NCBI GenBank assembly: GCA_902494035.1
Contig: CABURV010000014.1
Location: 1 to 39,643, forward strand
DNA: 39,643 nucleotides
From: an uncultured Collinsella sp.
Lineage (GTDB): Bacteria > Actinomycetota > Coriobacteriia > Coriobacteriales > Coriobacteriaceae
Reading direction: 5' to 3'
The notes beneath the pieces are model-generated. The model was not told the DNA's origin. It searched no databases and was given only the letters and a program-made list of their open reading frames with translations. This document shows, in pieces, positions 16,039-23,842 of the stretch (positions are counted from its first letter, which is position 1; each line of letters starts with the position of its first letter). Made by a program: the position numbers and the translations under genes.

Positions 16039-17376
16039 TTAGGAGTTCGCCAGATAATGCTTGATCTCCCACTCGGTGATCGTGGACCCAAACTTATGCC
16101 ACTCGTCGCGCTTCTTTTTGAGGAAGAAGCTGTGGATGTGCTCGCCGAGGGCATCCTTCATAAACTGCGAGTCCTCAAACACGTCGAGCGCCTCTTTGAG
16201 CGAGCGCGGCAGCGGCGTGTAGCCGGCCTCGACCATCTGACGGTCGGTAAGCTTGAGCGTCTCGGCCGTTGCCTCGGGCGGGAGTTCCAGCTTGCGCTCG
16301 ATGCCATCGAGACCAGCCGCCAGCGTGACGGCGTTGACCAGGTACGGGTTGGCCATGGGATCGGGACTGCGAAGCTCGATGCGCGTGGACAGCTGCTTGC
16401 CGGGCTTGTAGACCGGGATGCGGACCATGCTCGCGCGGTTGCGCAGGCCCCACGTGGCGTACTGCGGCACGGAGTCGCCACCTGTGGTGATGCGCTTGTA
16501 CGAGTTGACCGTGGGGTTGGTGATGGCGCTAATCTCGCGCGCGTGCGCCAGGATGCCGGCCATGTAGTGCTTGGCGACGTCGGAGAGATGGTACTTCTCG
16601 TCGTCCTCTCCCCAAAAGACGTTGTTGCCGTCGTGGTCGAACAGCGACTGATGTAAAAACATGGCGCTGCCGTCCTCGCCCGCCAACGGCTTAGGCATAA
16701 AGGAGGCGTGGCAACCGCTCTCGTAGGCCTGCTGCTTAATGATGAGCTTGGCCGTGGTGATGGCGTCGGACATGCTCAGGGCCTCGGCGTGGCGCAGGCT
16801 CATGCCGTGCTGCGAGCGGCCGGCGGCGTGGAAGGTGTACTCCACGGGCACGGACATCTTCTCGAGCGTGAGGACCGTGTTGCGACGCAGGTCGCGGGCG
16901 GCATCGCTCACCGAAAGATCGAAGTAGCCCACGTTGTCGAGCGGCTCGGGGGTGTGCTCGTCGGGGAAGTAGTAATACTCCAGCTCGGCGCCCACATTGA
17001 GCAGATAGCCAGCTTTCTCGGCCTTGCGGAACATGCGGCGCAGGGCATCGCGCGGGTCGCCGGCAAACGGCTTGCAATCGGGAGTGCACACGTCGCAGAA
17101 CACGCGGGCGACGCCGTTGTGGCTCGGGCGCCACGGCAAAATCTGGAAGGTCGAAGCATCGGGAAACGCCAGCATGTCAGCTTCCTCGGGCGTGGCAAAG
17201 CCCTCGATGGCGGAGCCGTCAAAGCCAATACCCTCCTCAAAAGCGACCTCGAGGTCCTCGGGGCTAATGGCAAAGTTCTTGAGGCGGCCGAGAATGTCGA
17301 CAAACCACAGACGCACAAAGCGGATGTCACGCTGCTCTACGGAGCGGAGTACGTAATCAATGTTCTGCTGGTTCAT
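16039..17376 (-). CDS. glnA: Type I glutamine synthetase, GlnA2-like, with altered metal-ligand residues
   Basis: By family the enzyme makes glutamine from glutamate, ammonia and ATP in the cytoplasm. The 445 aa align end to end with actinobacterial GlnA2: RDIRFVRLWFVDILG, GFDGSAIEGF (50-60), GAELEYYYF (Glu131, Glu133), NPTVNSYKRI, RNRASMVRIP and IELRSPDP (Glu334). However, the HHExxxxQxE region reads FHAAGRSQHG (Ala184, Gly191 in place of two Glu), and the MHxHxSL motif reads MFLHQSL (Phe240 in place of His). Three of six canonical metal ligands are therefore absent. The ATG has GGGGAG upstream. A GlnR-type box lies 66-81 bp before the start, and a GlnR-like gene follows. It may be a divergent synthetase or a gamma-glutamyl ligase on another amine. 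Confidence 0.88.
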   Translation of the reverse strand: MNQQNIDYVLRSVEQRDIRFVRLWFVDILGRLKNFAISPEDLEVAFEEGIGFDGSAIEGFATPEEADMLAFPDASTFQILPWRPSHNGVARVFCDVCTPDCKPFAGDPRDALRRMFRKAEKAGYLLNVGAELEYYYFPDEHTPEPLDNVGYFDLSVSDAARDLRRNTVLTLEKMSVPVEYTFHAAGRSQHGMSLRHAEALSMSDAITTAKLIIKQQAYESGCHASFMPKPLAGEDGSAMFLHQSLFDHDGNNVFWGEDDEKYHLSDVAKHYMAGILAHAREISAITNPTVNSYKRITTGGDSVPQYATWGLRNRASMVRIPVYKPGKQLSTRIELRSPDPMANPYLVNAVTLAAGLDGIERKLELPPEATAETLKLTDRQMVEAGYTPLPRSLKEALDVFEDSQFMKDALGEHIHSFFLKKKRDEWHKFGSTITEWEIKHYLANS

Positions 17377-17441
17377 GTCGCTCCCCTTTCTTTCGGGCGG
17401 GTTTCGACTGGTCTATATCGCAGATACTATCGCAGAAAAAT

Positions 17442-17457
17442 GTTTCCGCAGGGTTAA
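17442..17457 (-). promoter_or_regulatory. Putative GlnR box upstream of glnA
   Basis: On the minus strand TTAAC-CCTGCG-GAAAC matches the actinobacterial GlnR half-sites (GTNAC-N6-GAAAC) at nine of the ten defined positions. It precedes a possible -10 (TATAGA at about 17416) that lacks a good -35, as expected of an activated promoter. Confidence 0.6.
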
Positions 17458-17473
17458 AGCGTATCAAGCGCTC

Positions 17474-17505
17474 AAAAAACGTTCGCGAACAGGCAGTTGC
17501 GAACG
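17474..17505 (-). terminator. Terminator after the LacI-family gene
   Basis: On the minus strand CGTTCGC pairs with GCGAACG around an AACTGCCTGTTC loop and is followed by TTTTTTG. It separates the LacI gene from the glnA promoter. Confidence 0.8.
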
Positions 17506-17510
17506 AGCGG

Positions 17511-18533
17511 CTAGCGCGAGGTCGAGGCGCGGTGTTCGATGTGGCCGGGAATCTCGATGCGCTTGGGGGCGAGCTTTGCGGCCTCGCCCACGGTGGTGGT
17601 AACAACGTCGATGCGCTCGGAGAGGCGCTCGACTACGCGCTCGGCAATGGTAAGGGTGTCTTGCGCGGCCGTGGTCACACCGCCAAAGAGCACATGGTTC
17701 CAGGGGTAGTCGTCAAACGTCGCGATCTTGAGCCCCGCCGGCAGCGAGGAACCAAGCTGCGCCAGCGCCTCGGTCAGACGCAGAAAGACCAGGCCGTTGA
17801 CGGCAATGAGGCCGAGCTTTTTGCCTGCATAGCCGCGGATAGTCTCGTCCAAGCGGCCGACGCCCGTGGCACCGCCGTCGGCCAGGGTGACGACCTCGCC
17901 CGCAAGTCCGCGTCGAGAAAGCTCGTCGGTAAAGGCCTCGGCGCGCTCGCGACGCACGGGGCTGTCGTCGCTTGCCTCGGTGAGCAGGCACAGGCGCTCG
18001 CTACCTGCAGAGGCCAAGGCGTCTACCAGGCCGGCGACCAGCTCACGGTTGTTAGATGTCACCAGGTCGACACCGCCGTCGGCAACGTCGCGGTCGAGCA
18101 GCACAACGGGCAGGCGTCCCGCTGCCGCGGCGATCGCCTTGTCGTTGCCGCCACAGGTGTTGACGACCAGACCGTCCACGTCAGCATCGATAAGTCTGGC
18201 GAGCGACTCGGCCTCCTTTGCGGGGTCGTTGCCGCTAATGGCAGTCATGAGCAAGCAGCCGCGCGCGGCAGCGCTGGCGGAAAGTCCTTCGAGCATGGCG
18301 CTCGAGAACGGGTTGGCGATGTCGGCCAGGATCACACCGATGAGGTTGGTACGCGAGCTGCGCAGATTGCGCGCGGCGGCACGCGGGCGATAGCCGGTGC
18401 GCTCGATGACCGCCGCGATGCGAGCACGGGTTTCCTCGGTCATTTGCCCGGGGCGGTTGTTGAGATAGCGCGAGACCGTGGCCGGGCTCACACCCGCCTC
18501 GGCGGCAATGTCCTTGATTCTCATCTGCGCCAT
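17511..18533 (-). CDS. LacI-family transcriptional regulator
   Basis: This 340-aa repressor has the standard helix-turn-helix (residues 4-28, RIKDIAAEAGVSPATVSRYLNN) and hinge (about 50-60), followed by a periplasmic-binding-protein-like sugar-sensing domain (NLIGVILADIANPFSSAMLEG, VDGLVVNTCG, KIATFDDYPWNHVLFGG). Its target and effector are unknown: neighbours are glnA and a GntR gene, with no sugar operon adjacent. The start is taken as ATG 18533, although the ribosome site is weak (GGGG); an ATG three codons later is also possible. It ends at its own terminator and is probably transcribed alone. Confidence 0.9.
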   Translation of the reverse strand: MAQMRIKDIAAEAGVSPATVSRYLNNRPGQMTEETRARIAAVIERTGYRPRAAARNLRSSRTNLIGVILADIANPFSSAMLEGLSASAAARGCLLMTAISGNDPAKEAESLARLIDADVDGLVVNTCGGNDKAIAAAAGRLPVVLLDRDVADGGVDLVTSNNRELVAGLVDALASAGSERLCLLTEASDDSPVRRERAEAFTDELSRRGLAGEVVTLADGGATGVGRLDETIRGYAGKKLGLIAVNGLVFLRLTEALAQLGSSLPAGLKIATFDDYPWNHVLFGGVTTAAQDTLTIAERVVERLSERIDVVTTTVGEAAKLAPKRIEIPGHIEHRASTSR

Positions 18534-18656
18534 AGCGCACCCCGTTTCCCAGTGTCGGCAGTCTGAGCCATTTTAGGCATTTTTTAAAAATCTCGGTTGC
18601 AAAACGCTGTAGGTGAGTAGCATCGTTTTTGCGTCTCGAGCAGATGCGGTGATGGG

Positions 18657-19349
18657 CTAGATAGATGAGTCTTTGGACAGCTCAAAATAGTCGGGATGCA
18701 AGGCGATAACCGGGCCCTGCTCCTCGGGCATCAGGTGCAAGTGCGTCTCTGCCAGATAACTCGCCGCATCGGTATCGCCCCTCTTAATGGCCTCAAGAAT
18801 CCGGCGATGCTGCCGACGAATCGGCTCCCAATCCAGGTCCTGCGACACCATACGCAGCCAGTTATACCGCTCAAAATGCGTGTTGACGCTTTTCATCCAG
18901 TCCCACAACATATGGCGACCCGCAATCTCAAAACATTTCTCGTGGAACAGGTTGTCCAGATCGAAAAAGCGACGCGTTTCGCGATGGTCGAGCGACTCGG
19001 ACTCGGCAAGAATCTGCTCGAGTCGACGCTTCTGCTCGGGCGTAGCGGCCGAACAGCATTTAATAAGCACGCTTCTCTCGAGTTTCTCACGCAAGAAACA
19101 GGCGTTCTCGGCACGCTCCATGCTGATTTTCGAGACATAGGTGCCGCTTTTGGGACGCGTTTCCACCAGCTCCTGCTCACGCAGGCGCACAAAGGACTCG
19201 CGAATGGGCGTGCGCCCGATTCCCGTCTCTTTTTCCAGACCAATCGCCGAAAGGCGCGTGCCGGGCCTGAGTTCGGCATAGATGATCTTGGAGCGCAGTG
19301 CGTTGTATGCCTGATCTTGCAGGCTCTGATAATGCTGGTGTTGTTCCAT
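18657..19349 (-). CDS. GntR-family regulator, FCD subfamily
   Basis: This 230-aa DNA-binding protein has an N-terminal winged helix (about 12-75, LRSKIIYAELRPGTRLSAIGLEKETGIGRTPIRESFVRL) and a C-terminal all-helical FCD ligand domain. The latter keeps the metal-binding pattern seen in FadR/VanR relatives: Asp and His in DLDNLFHEKCFE, His in RRQHRRIL and His in AETHLHL. The effector is probably a small organic acid, but nothing adjacent identifies it. The ATG at 19349 is preceded by GAGGG; the frame is open further upstream but runs into repetitive DNA. A 23-bp-arm palindrome lies about 70 bp upstream. Confidence 0.88.
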   Translation of the reverse strand: MEQHQHYQSLQDQAYNALRSKIIYAELRPGTRLSAIGLEKETGIGRTPIRESFVRLREQELVETRPKSGTYVSKISMERAENACFLREKLERSVLIKCCSAATPEQKRRLEQILAESESLDHRETRRFFDLDNLFHEKCFEIAGRHMLWDWMKSVNTHFERYNWLRMVSQDLDWEPIRRQHRRILEAIKRGDTDAASYLAETHLHLMPEEQGPVIALHPDYFELSKDSSI

Positions 19350-19420
19350 AAAGCCCTCGGATGAAGCCCACGGTTTGTCGAATATCACCCGTAATACTAT
19401 CGCATCCCCCGCCCCCTCAT

Positions 19421-19489
19421 AAGTTGCGGTGGAATAGTTCCTGCTCAAAGCCTTCAGCAGCAAAAACAGGAACTATTCCACCGCAACTT
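19421..19489. repeat. 69-bp palindrome with perfect 23-bp arms
   Basis: The left arm is AAGTTGCGGTGG followed by AATAGTTCCTG, and the right arm is its exact complement. The 23-base loop includes CTCAAAGCC and can add five more pairs (CTGCT/AGCAG). It lies upstream of the GntR gene in a 587-bp gene-free stretch (19350-19936). That stretch also contains the 158-bp-family element copy C and the 10-bp array. Confidence 0.85.
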
Positions 19490-19548
19490 CCAACAGTCTT
19501 TTTGGGACGGGGCTTTTTTGGCTACCCTGAGCCGCAGGTCGGCCCCTT

Positions 19549-19708
19549 GCCACAAAAGGGGCCCATCTACTACGTTAACGCGGAGAGCCCAGACCATGCT
19601 GAAAAGTGCAAAAACAAAACCGCTGGTAGAGAGCTTATCGATTTTCAAAATAGCCGGCTATGGTTGACCTCTGCGGCTTAAACGTAGTAGATAGGCCCTA
19701 TTCGTGGC
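19549..19708. repeat. 158-bp-family inverted-repeat element, copy C
   Basis: The ends GCCAC...ATCTACTACGTT and complement pair over about 29 bp with a few mismatches. The interior has AAAACCGCTGGTAGAGAGCTT and a hairpin built on TAGCCGGCTA. It is related to copies A (1031) and B (1225) but is the most divergent internally. Confidence 0.7.
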
Positions 19709-19840
19709 ACAGCACTACTCCATCCCAAATTGGCACCCCGAGCCCTCGTGAGTTGCCAACAAGCTGTTCGCCCAGCGCTTTATCCACGCGGCATTTGGAA
19801 AATAGCACCACCGCAAAACCCGCGAGTAGCGCTTACTTTG

Positions 19841-19920
19841 CTATATCTCACTATACTTTGCTATATCTTGCTATACTTTGCTATATCTTGCTATACTTTG
19901 CTATATCTTGCTATATCTTG
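19841..19920 (+). repeat. Eight tandem 10-bp units CTATA(T/C)(C/T)TTG upstream of the ATPase gene
   Basis: Eight consecutive decamers alternate mainly between CTATATCTTG and CTATACTTTG; the first ends in TCA, and a degenerate ninth (GCTTACTTTG) precedes them. The period equals one DNA helical turn. Because each unit supplies both TTGCTA and TATAC/T, every TTGCTA lies 18 bp from a TATA hexamer two units on, giving a series of overlapping promoter-like pairs. The array ends 16 bp before the ATG. Confidence 0.9.
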
Positions 19921-19936
19921 AGCAAAGGTGGCTCAC

Positions 19937-21028
19937 ATGCAAACAAACCCTTTTAAGCCCACAGCAGGTAAAACACCTCCCACGATTATCGGCCGCGAAG
20001 ATGTACTCGAAGAATTCAGTGAAGGCCTCGCCAACGGGCCTGGTGCCCCGGGGCGCCTAATGCGCATAGCTGGCGTCCGTGGAACGGGCAAGACGGTCCT
20101 CCTTGACGAGTGCTCACGTTTGGCGCAAAGCCGTGGCTGGACGGTCATAAAAGAGGTCGCAACCGAGGGACTTTGCCAGCGCATTCTCGAACAGCTGCAG
20201 CCCAAATTCCAGGCCAAACACGCCAGATTTGAGCCCACCGTAGCTGGCATATCCATCGGCAGCATAGATATTGAGCGAATCGGCCCATCGCTACGCGACG
20301 CCATGAGACAGACAATATCCAAGAATGGAAATGGCCTGCTCATCACTCTCGACGAGGTTCAAGACGCAGAGCTCGATGAGGTCCGAACGCTCTCCATTGC
20401 GATTCAGCAGGTTATCGGCGAAGACCTTGATATCGCCTTTGTTTTTGCTGGGCTGCCTTCGATGATTGAAAGCATCATCAACGGAAAGACACTTACGTTT
20501 TTGCGCCGTGCCCTCCCCTTTGACCTGAAGGCTGTGGCAGTAACCGAAGTGTCGTACTCCCTCGAGGAAACCATTGAAGCGTCTGGCATGGAGTTGCAGC
20601 CAGGTATTGCCGGCCAACTTGCCGAGGCAACGCAAGGCTATCCTTTCATGATCCAACTCGTTGGATACTACGCATGGCAGTTGGCAAGACGCGCACATAC
20701 AGCGATTATTGGAGAAGAAGAAGCCGAGCGTGGCATTGCAACGGCACGCGAACGCTTCTGCGCCATGGTGATTGAGCCCGCGCTGCAGCGCATTCCGCCC
20801 ACGTGCATCGCTTATCTGCTGAGCATGGCGTCTTTGGGGCAGACGAGCTCGACCAGCATGGTTGCCGATGCCCTAAACAAAACGCCTCAACAGGTGAGCT
20901 CCGTCCGCAGCCGCCTGTTAAGAGAATCGATTATCGAGGCTCCTTCGTACGGCAAGGTCTCATTTGCCATCCCCTACATGCGCGACTACCTCTGCGAACA
21001 CAAAGCCGAACTGGAAGTTGAACTGTAG
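19937..21028 (+). CDS. AAA-type ATP-binding protein with C-terminal winged helix
   Basis: The 363-aa protein is a P-loop ATPase of the STAND/Orc1-like type. Walker A is GVRGTGKT (residues 46-53), Walker B is LLITLDEVQD (about 132-141), and a sensor-like strand IAFVFAGLPS follows. After a helical lid, residues 280-350 look like a winged helix (AYLLSMASLGQTSSTSMVADALNKTPQQVSSVRSRLLRESII). The ATG at 19937 is chosen because AAAGGTGG precedes it; a GTG three codons earlier has no ribosome site. No partner gene is adjacent. Base composition is somewhat lower in GC than its neighbours, and repeats surround it, so horizontal acquisition is plausible. Function unknown; defence or stress ATPases of this shape exist. 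Confidence 0.85.
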   Translation: MQTNPFKPTAGKTPPTIIGREDVLEEFSEGLANGPGAPGRLMRIAGVRGTGKTVLLDECSRLAQSRGWTVIKEVATEGLCQRILEQLQPKFQAKHARFEPTVAGISIGSIDIERIGPSLRDAMRQTISKNGNGLLITLDEVQDAELDEVRTLSIAIQQVIGEDLDIAFVFAGLPSMIESIINGKTLTFLRRALPFDLKAVAVTEVSYSLEETIEASGMELQPGIAGQLAEATQGYPFMIQLVGYYAWQLARRAHTAIIGEEEAERGIATARERFCAMVIEPALQRIPPTCIAYLLSMASLGQTSSTSMVADALNKTPQQVSSVRSRLLRESIIEAPSYGKVSFAIPYMRDYLCEHKAELEVEL

Positions 21029-21047
21029 AAACGGCAACTGCCCTGCA

Positions 21048-21100
21048 AGACGAAAACCGTTTTCATACGGATTTAAAGCAGACGTAAACGGTTTTCGTCT
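21048..21100 (+). terminator. Inverted repeat after the ATPase gene
   Basis: Perfect 15-bp arms AGACGAAAACCGTTT and complement flank a 23-base loop, followed by GTTTTACG. It begins 20 bp past the stop codon. The adjoining stretch to 21200 holds further degenerate fragments of the same words but no gene. Confidence 0.7.
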
Positions 21101-21203
21101 GTTTTACGTTCGGAAATAAGACGCAAATTGCACTTTCGTATGGTTTTACGCCAAACGCAACACGCTTTCGTCCGGCTATGCGTCCCCAATCCAGACGAAA
21201 AAG

Positions 21204-21229
21204 GCCCCGAGCTCGTGTGAGCTCGGGGC
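21204..21229. terminator. Bidirectional terminator
   Basis: GCCCCGAGCTC pairs perfectly with GAGCTCGGGGC around GTGT, with AAAAA on the left and TCTTTG on the right. It lies between the convergent ATPase and oxidoreductase genes. Confidence 0.9.
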
Positions 21230-21320
21230 TCTTTGTGCCGCACATCTATGAGAGGAATTATTCGATGCATACGGGCGCTACTCCATGAAGCCGCCCTGGG
21301 ATGGCGGCAACCTCGTCAAT

Positions 21321-21364
21321 GGGGCCAGGTTTACATGCACCAAGTTGGTGCAAAGTAACCTGCC
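21321..21364. repeat. 44-bp palindrome after the oxidoreductase gene
   Basis: The inner stem TGCACCAA/TTGGTGCA has a two-base loop, and outer arms CAGGTTTAC/GTAACCTG flank it with GGGG/CCCC beyond. It lies 20 bp past the oxidoreductase stop. There is no T run, so terminator activity is uncertain. Confidence 0.65.
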
Positions 21365-21384
21365 CCCACGCAACAAGGGGTTGA

Positions 21385-23334
21385 CTAGAGCTCGCAGGCA
21401 ACCTTGTAGCCGTCGCCGATAGCGTCGCGGATGTTGCCGCACTTGTTGGCGTCACCCAGCACGTGGGCGGTAACGCCGGCAGCGGCAAGGTCGTCGGCAA
21501 GCTTGGTGTTGGGACGATAACCCATGGCAAGCACCAGCGTATCGGCATCGGCGATGGTGTGGATCTCGCCGTCCTTTTCGTAGCTGATGGTGTCCTCGGT
21601 AATCTCGGTCACCTTGGCCTCGGTCAGCACGTGGACGCCCTTTGAGAGCATGCGCGTGATGAGCACCGCGCGGCCGGCGCCGCCCTCGTTGGCGGCGAGC
21701 GTCTTGGTCATCTCGATGACGGTGACATCGCGATTGGCCGGCGACAGGTCATTGACCAACGGGGCCAGGTAATCGGCCGTCTCGCAGCCGACGGTGCCGC
21801 CGCCCACGATGACGATCTTCTTGCCCGGGAAAGCCTTGCCGCCCAGCAGGTCGTCGGCCGTCATAACCTGCTTAAAGCCCTGCATGAAGACCGGAGCGAT
21901 GGGCTCGGCGCCATAGGCCAGGACGACCTCGTAGCCCGCGTAGTCACGCTGAATGTCCTCGGCGATCAGCTCGGTACCGAAGACGCACGTGACGCCGGCC
22001 TCGGCCAGGCGACGGTACTGGTACTTGATCACGCGGGTGAGCTCCTGCTTTGCCGGCGGAACGGCCGCGATGCGCATCTCGCCGCCCGGCTCATCCTGCT
22101 TGTCCACGAGCACCACGTTGTGGCCGCGCTTGGCGGCAATGTAGGCTGCCTCCATGCCCGCAGGACCAGCGCCCACAACGAGCACGTTCTTGGCCTCGGC
22201 GGCAGGCTCGTAGCCAGCCTCGTCGCGCTCCACGTCCGGGTTAACGGTGCAGGAGATGCGCTTGCCGAACATAATGCCGTTCAGGCAGCGCAGGCAGCCA
22301 ATGCAGGGGCGGATGTCGTCAGCGTTGCCGGCAGCGGCCTTGTTGCAGAACTCGGCATCGCACAGATTGGCGCGGCCCATCATGCAGATGTCGGCAGCGC
22401 CGTCCTCGATCAGCTCCTCGGCGATCCAGGCCTCGTTGATGCGGCCGACCGTGGCAACGGGAATGTTCACGTGCTTCTTAATCTCACGCGAGCAAGCGGC
22501 GTGCGAGGCCTGCTGGGTACCGGCGGCGGGAATCGCAGAGCCGCGCTTGATGGTGGTGCCACCCGACACATGAATCATGTCGACGCCGGCCTTCTCCAGG
22601 CGACGCGAGACATAGATCATGTCGTTGAGGGTCAGGCCGCCATCGGTGTACTCATCGCCCGAGATGCGGACGTCGATGATAAAGTCCTTGCCGCAGCGCT
22701 CGCGAATCTCGGCGATGACCTCGAGCAGAAAGCGCATGCGGGCGTCGAGCGAGCCGCCGTACTCGTCGGTGCGCTTGTTGTAGAGCGGAGTCAAAAAGCC
22801 GCCGAGCATGCCGTGGGCGTGCGCCGCATGGACCTCGACGCCATCGACGCCAGCCTTTTGCATGCGCACGGCAGCGTCGCCAAACTGATGCGTGAGCTCG
22901 TGGATCTCATCGACCGTGATGGGACGCGGTGCCTCGCGGGCGTAAGACGGGCCCACAAAGGACGGAGCGATCAGGCGCGGCGTACCCGGAATGTTAAAGG
23001 CCATATAGGCGGGGTGGAAGAGCTGCGGCATGATCTTGCAGCCATACTCGTGGACGGCCGCGGCGAGTTTTTCCCAGCCAGGGATAAACGTGTCGTCGTA
23101 GCAGCACATGTCACCCGGCAGATAGGTATAGGTAGGCTCGACCGTCACGACCTCGGTGATGATGAGGCCCACGCCGCCCTTGGCGCGGGCACGGTAATGA
23201 TCGACCAAGTCGTCGGTAACATAGCCATGATCGGCCAGGTTGGTGGACACCGGCGGCATAAAGACGCGGTTCTTGACCTCGGTCGTACCGACCTTGATCG
23301 GGCTAAAGAGCATCGGATAGGCGGAAGACTCCAT
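21385..23334 (-). CDS. Old-Yellow-Enzyme/Fe-S NAD(P)H oxidoreductase (enoate or 2,4-dienoyl-CoA reductase family)
   Basis: This cytosolic flavoprotein probably reduces an activated carbon-carbon double bond. The 649 aa comprise an FMN-binding TIM barrel (1-350; KNRVFMPPVST, VDGVEVHAAHAHGMLGGFLTP, DEYGGS), a 4Fe-4S site (about 350-370, CIGCLRC...SC), and FAD and NAD(P)H Rossmann folds (VLVVGAGPAGMEAA near 400 and IVIVGGGTVGCETA near 525). The catalytic HxxH region matches FadH and the BaiCD/BaiH bile-acid enzymes. The ATG at 23334 has AAAGGA upstream. It stands alone, so the substrate is unknown: unsaturated acyl-CoA, cinnamate-like acids, quinones, or bile acids and steroids are all possible. 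Confidence 0.9.
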   Translation of the reverse strand: MESSAYPMLFSPIKVGTTEVKNRVFMPPVSTNLADHGYVTDDLVDHYRARAKGGVGLIITEVVTVEPTYTYLPGDMCCYDDTFIPGWEKLAAAVHEYGCKIMPQLFHPAYMAFNIPGTPRLIAPSFVGPSYAREAPRPITVDEIHELTHQFGDAAVRMQKAGVDGVEVHAAHAHGMLGGFLTPLYNKRTDEYGGSLDARMRFLLEVIAEIRERCGKDFIIDVRISGDEYTDGGLTLNDMIYVSRRLEKAGVDMIHVSGGTTIKRGSAIPAAGTQQASHAACSREIKKHVNIPVATVGRINEAWIAEELIEDGAADICMMGRANLCDAEFCNKAAAGNADDIRPCIGCLRCLNGIMFGKRISCTVNPDVERDEAGYEPAAEAKNVLVVGAGPAGMEAAYIAAKRGHNVVLVDKQDEPGGEMRIAAVPPAKQELTRVIKYQYRRLAEAGVTCVFGTELIAEDIQRDYAGYEVVLAYGAEPIAPVFMQGFKQVMTADDLLGGKAFPGKKIVIVGGGTVGCETADYLAPLVNDLSPANRDVTVIEMTKTLAANEGGAGRAVLITRMLSKGVHVLTEAKVTEITEDTISYEKDGEIHTIADADTLVLAMGYRPNTKLADDLAAAGVTAHVLGDANKCGNIRDAIGDGYKVACEL

Positions 23335-23436
23335 ACAGGGTTCCTTTCGTTTGAGCCGCTCGGCGGCAGTTGTTGACGTACCTATCGTATCAGCAACTGC
23401 CGTATCCGTAGTCAAACATGCCCAAACGCCGGTCGG

Positions 23437-23637
23437 CTAATGAATACCGCGGCTCAAGTCTTCGGCGATTTTGTCCACACCCTTAAGTGCGGCGCACGTC
23501 TTTTTGTTGGAGCAATGCCCCGTGCAAACGCCACCCTGAGCGCAGTCGACGCAGGTGCCCTTGCGGTAGATGCGCACGCACACGGCGACAAACGCAATAC
23601 CGATAACAGCCAGTACAACAATATCGATAGGTGCCAT
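23437..23637 (-). CDS. FeoB-associated Cys-rich membrane peptide
   Basis: This 66-aa peptide has one N-terminal membrane helix (about 4-22, IDIVVLAVIGIAFVAVCVRIY) followed by a short cytosolic tail with six cysteines (TCVDCAQGGVC, HCSNKKTCAAL). Such peptides are commonly encoded after feoB and may assist iron handling, though their role is not established. GGAGG precedes the ATG. It lies 205 bp beyond feoB on the same strand, after a terminator, so it may be read by leak-through or from its own promoter. Confidence 0.85.
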   Translation of the reverse strand: MAPIDIVVLAVIGIAFVAVCVRIYRKGTCVDCAQGGVCTGHCSNKKTCAALKGVDKIAEDLSRGIH

Positions 23638-23696
23638 AGCAAGCCTCCTCTAGTTAACCATCACTTACTTTACCCCATTCTCCACCTACCAAATAG

Positions 23697-23727
23697 GGAC
23701 AGGTTTATTTTGGTCGGTTTTATCTGC
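23697..23727. repeat. Decayed half of the TAAACCTGTCCC palindrome family
   Basis: This stretch (GGGACAGGTTTATTTTGG, then a variant of CAGGTTTTATCTG) is the reverse complement of 4853-4883 with two mismatches. The matching second arm is absent, so it looks like a remnant. It lies in the feoB-associated peptide's upstream gap. Confidence 0.55.
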
Positions 23728-23780
23728 GGAAACGCCACATCTTACTTCTGGAGCAAAGCAATCTGTCCCCCCATTGCGTC

Positions 23781-23812
23781 AAAAAGCCCGAGTGTCACTG
23801 AGACACCCGGGC
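23781..23812 (-). terminator. Rho-independent terminator after feoB
   Basis: On the minus strand AGCCCGGGTGTC pairs with GACACTCGGGCT (one mismatch) around TCAGT, and TTTTTG follows. It lies about 30 bp past the feoB stop. Confidence 0.9.
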
Positions 23813-23842
23813 TCGTGAAAAGGGGCTAATCCTTATTCGGAA

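Noticed and set aside
19841..19920. CRISPR-like array
   Set aside because: The 10-bp units are contiguous with no unique spacers, so this is a tandem repeat.
19660..19956. 98-codon plus-strand ORF spanning the 10-bp array
   Set aside because: Its repetitive Tyr/Leu/Ile-rich translation comes from the array itself and it overlaps the ATPase start.
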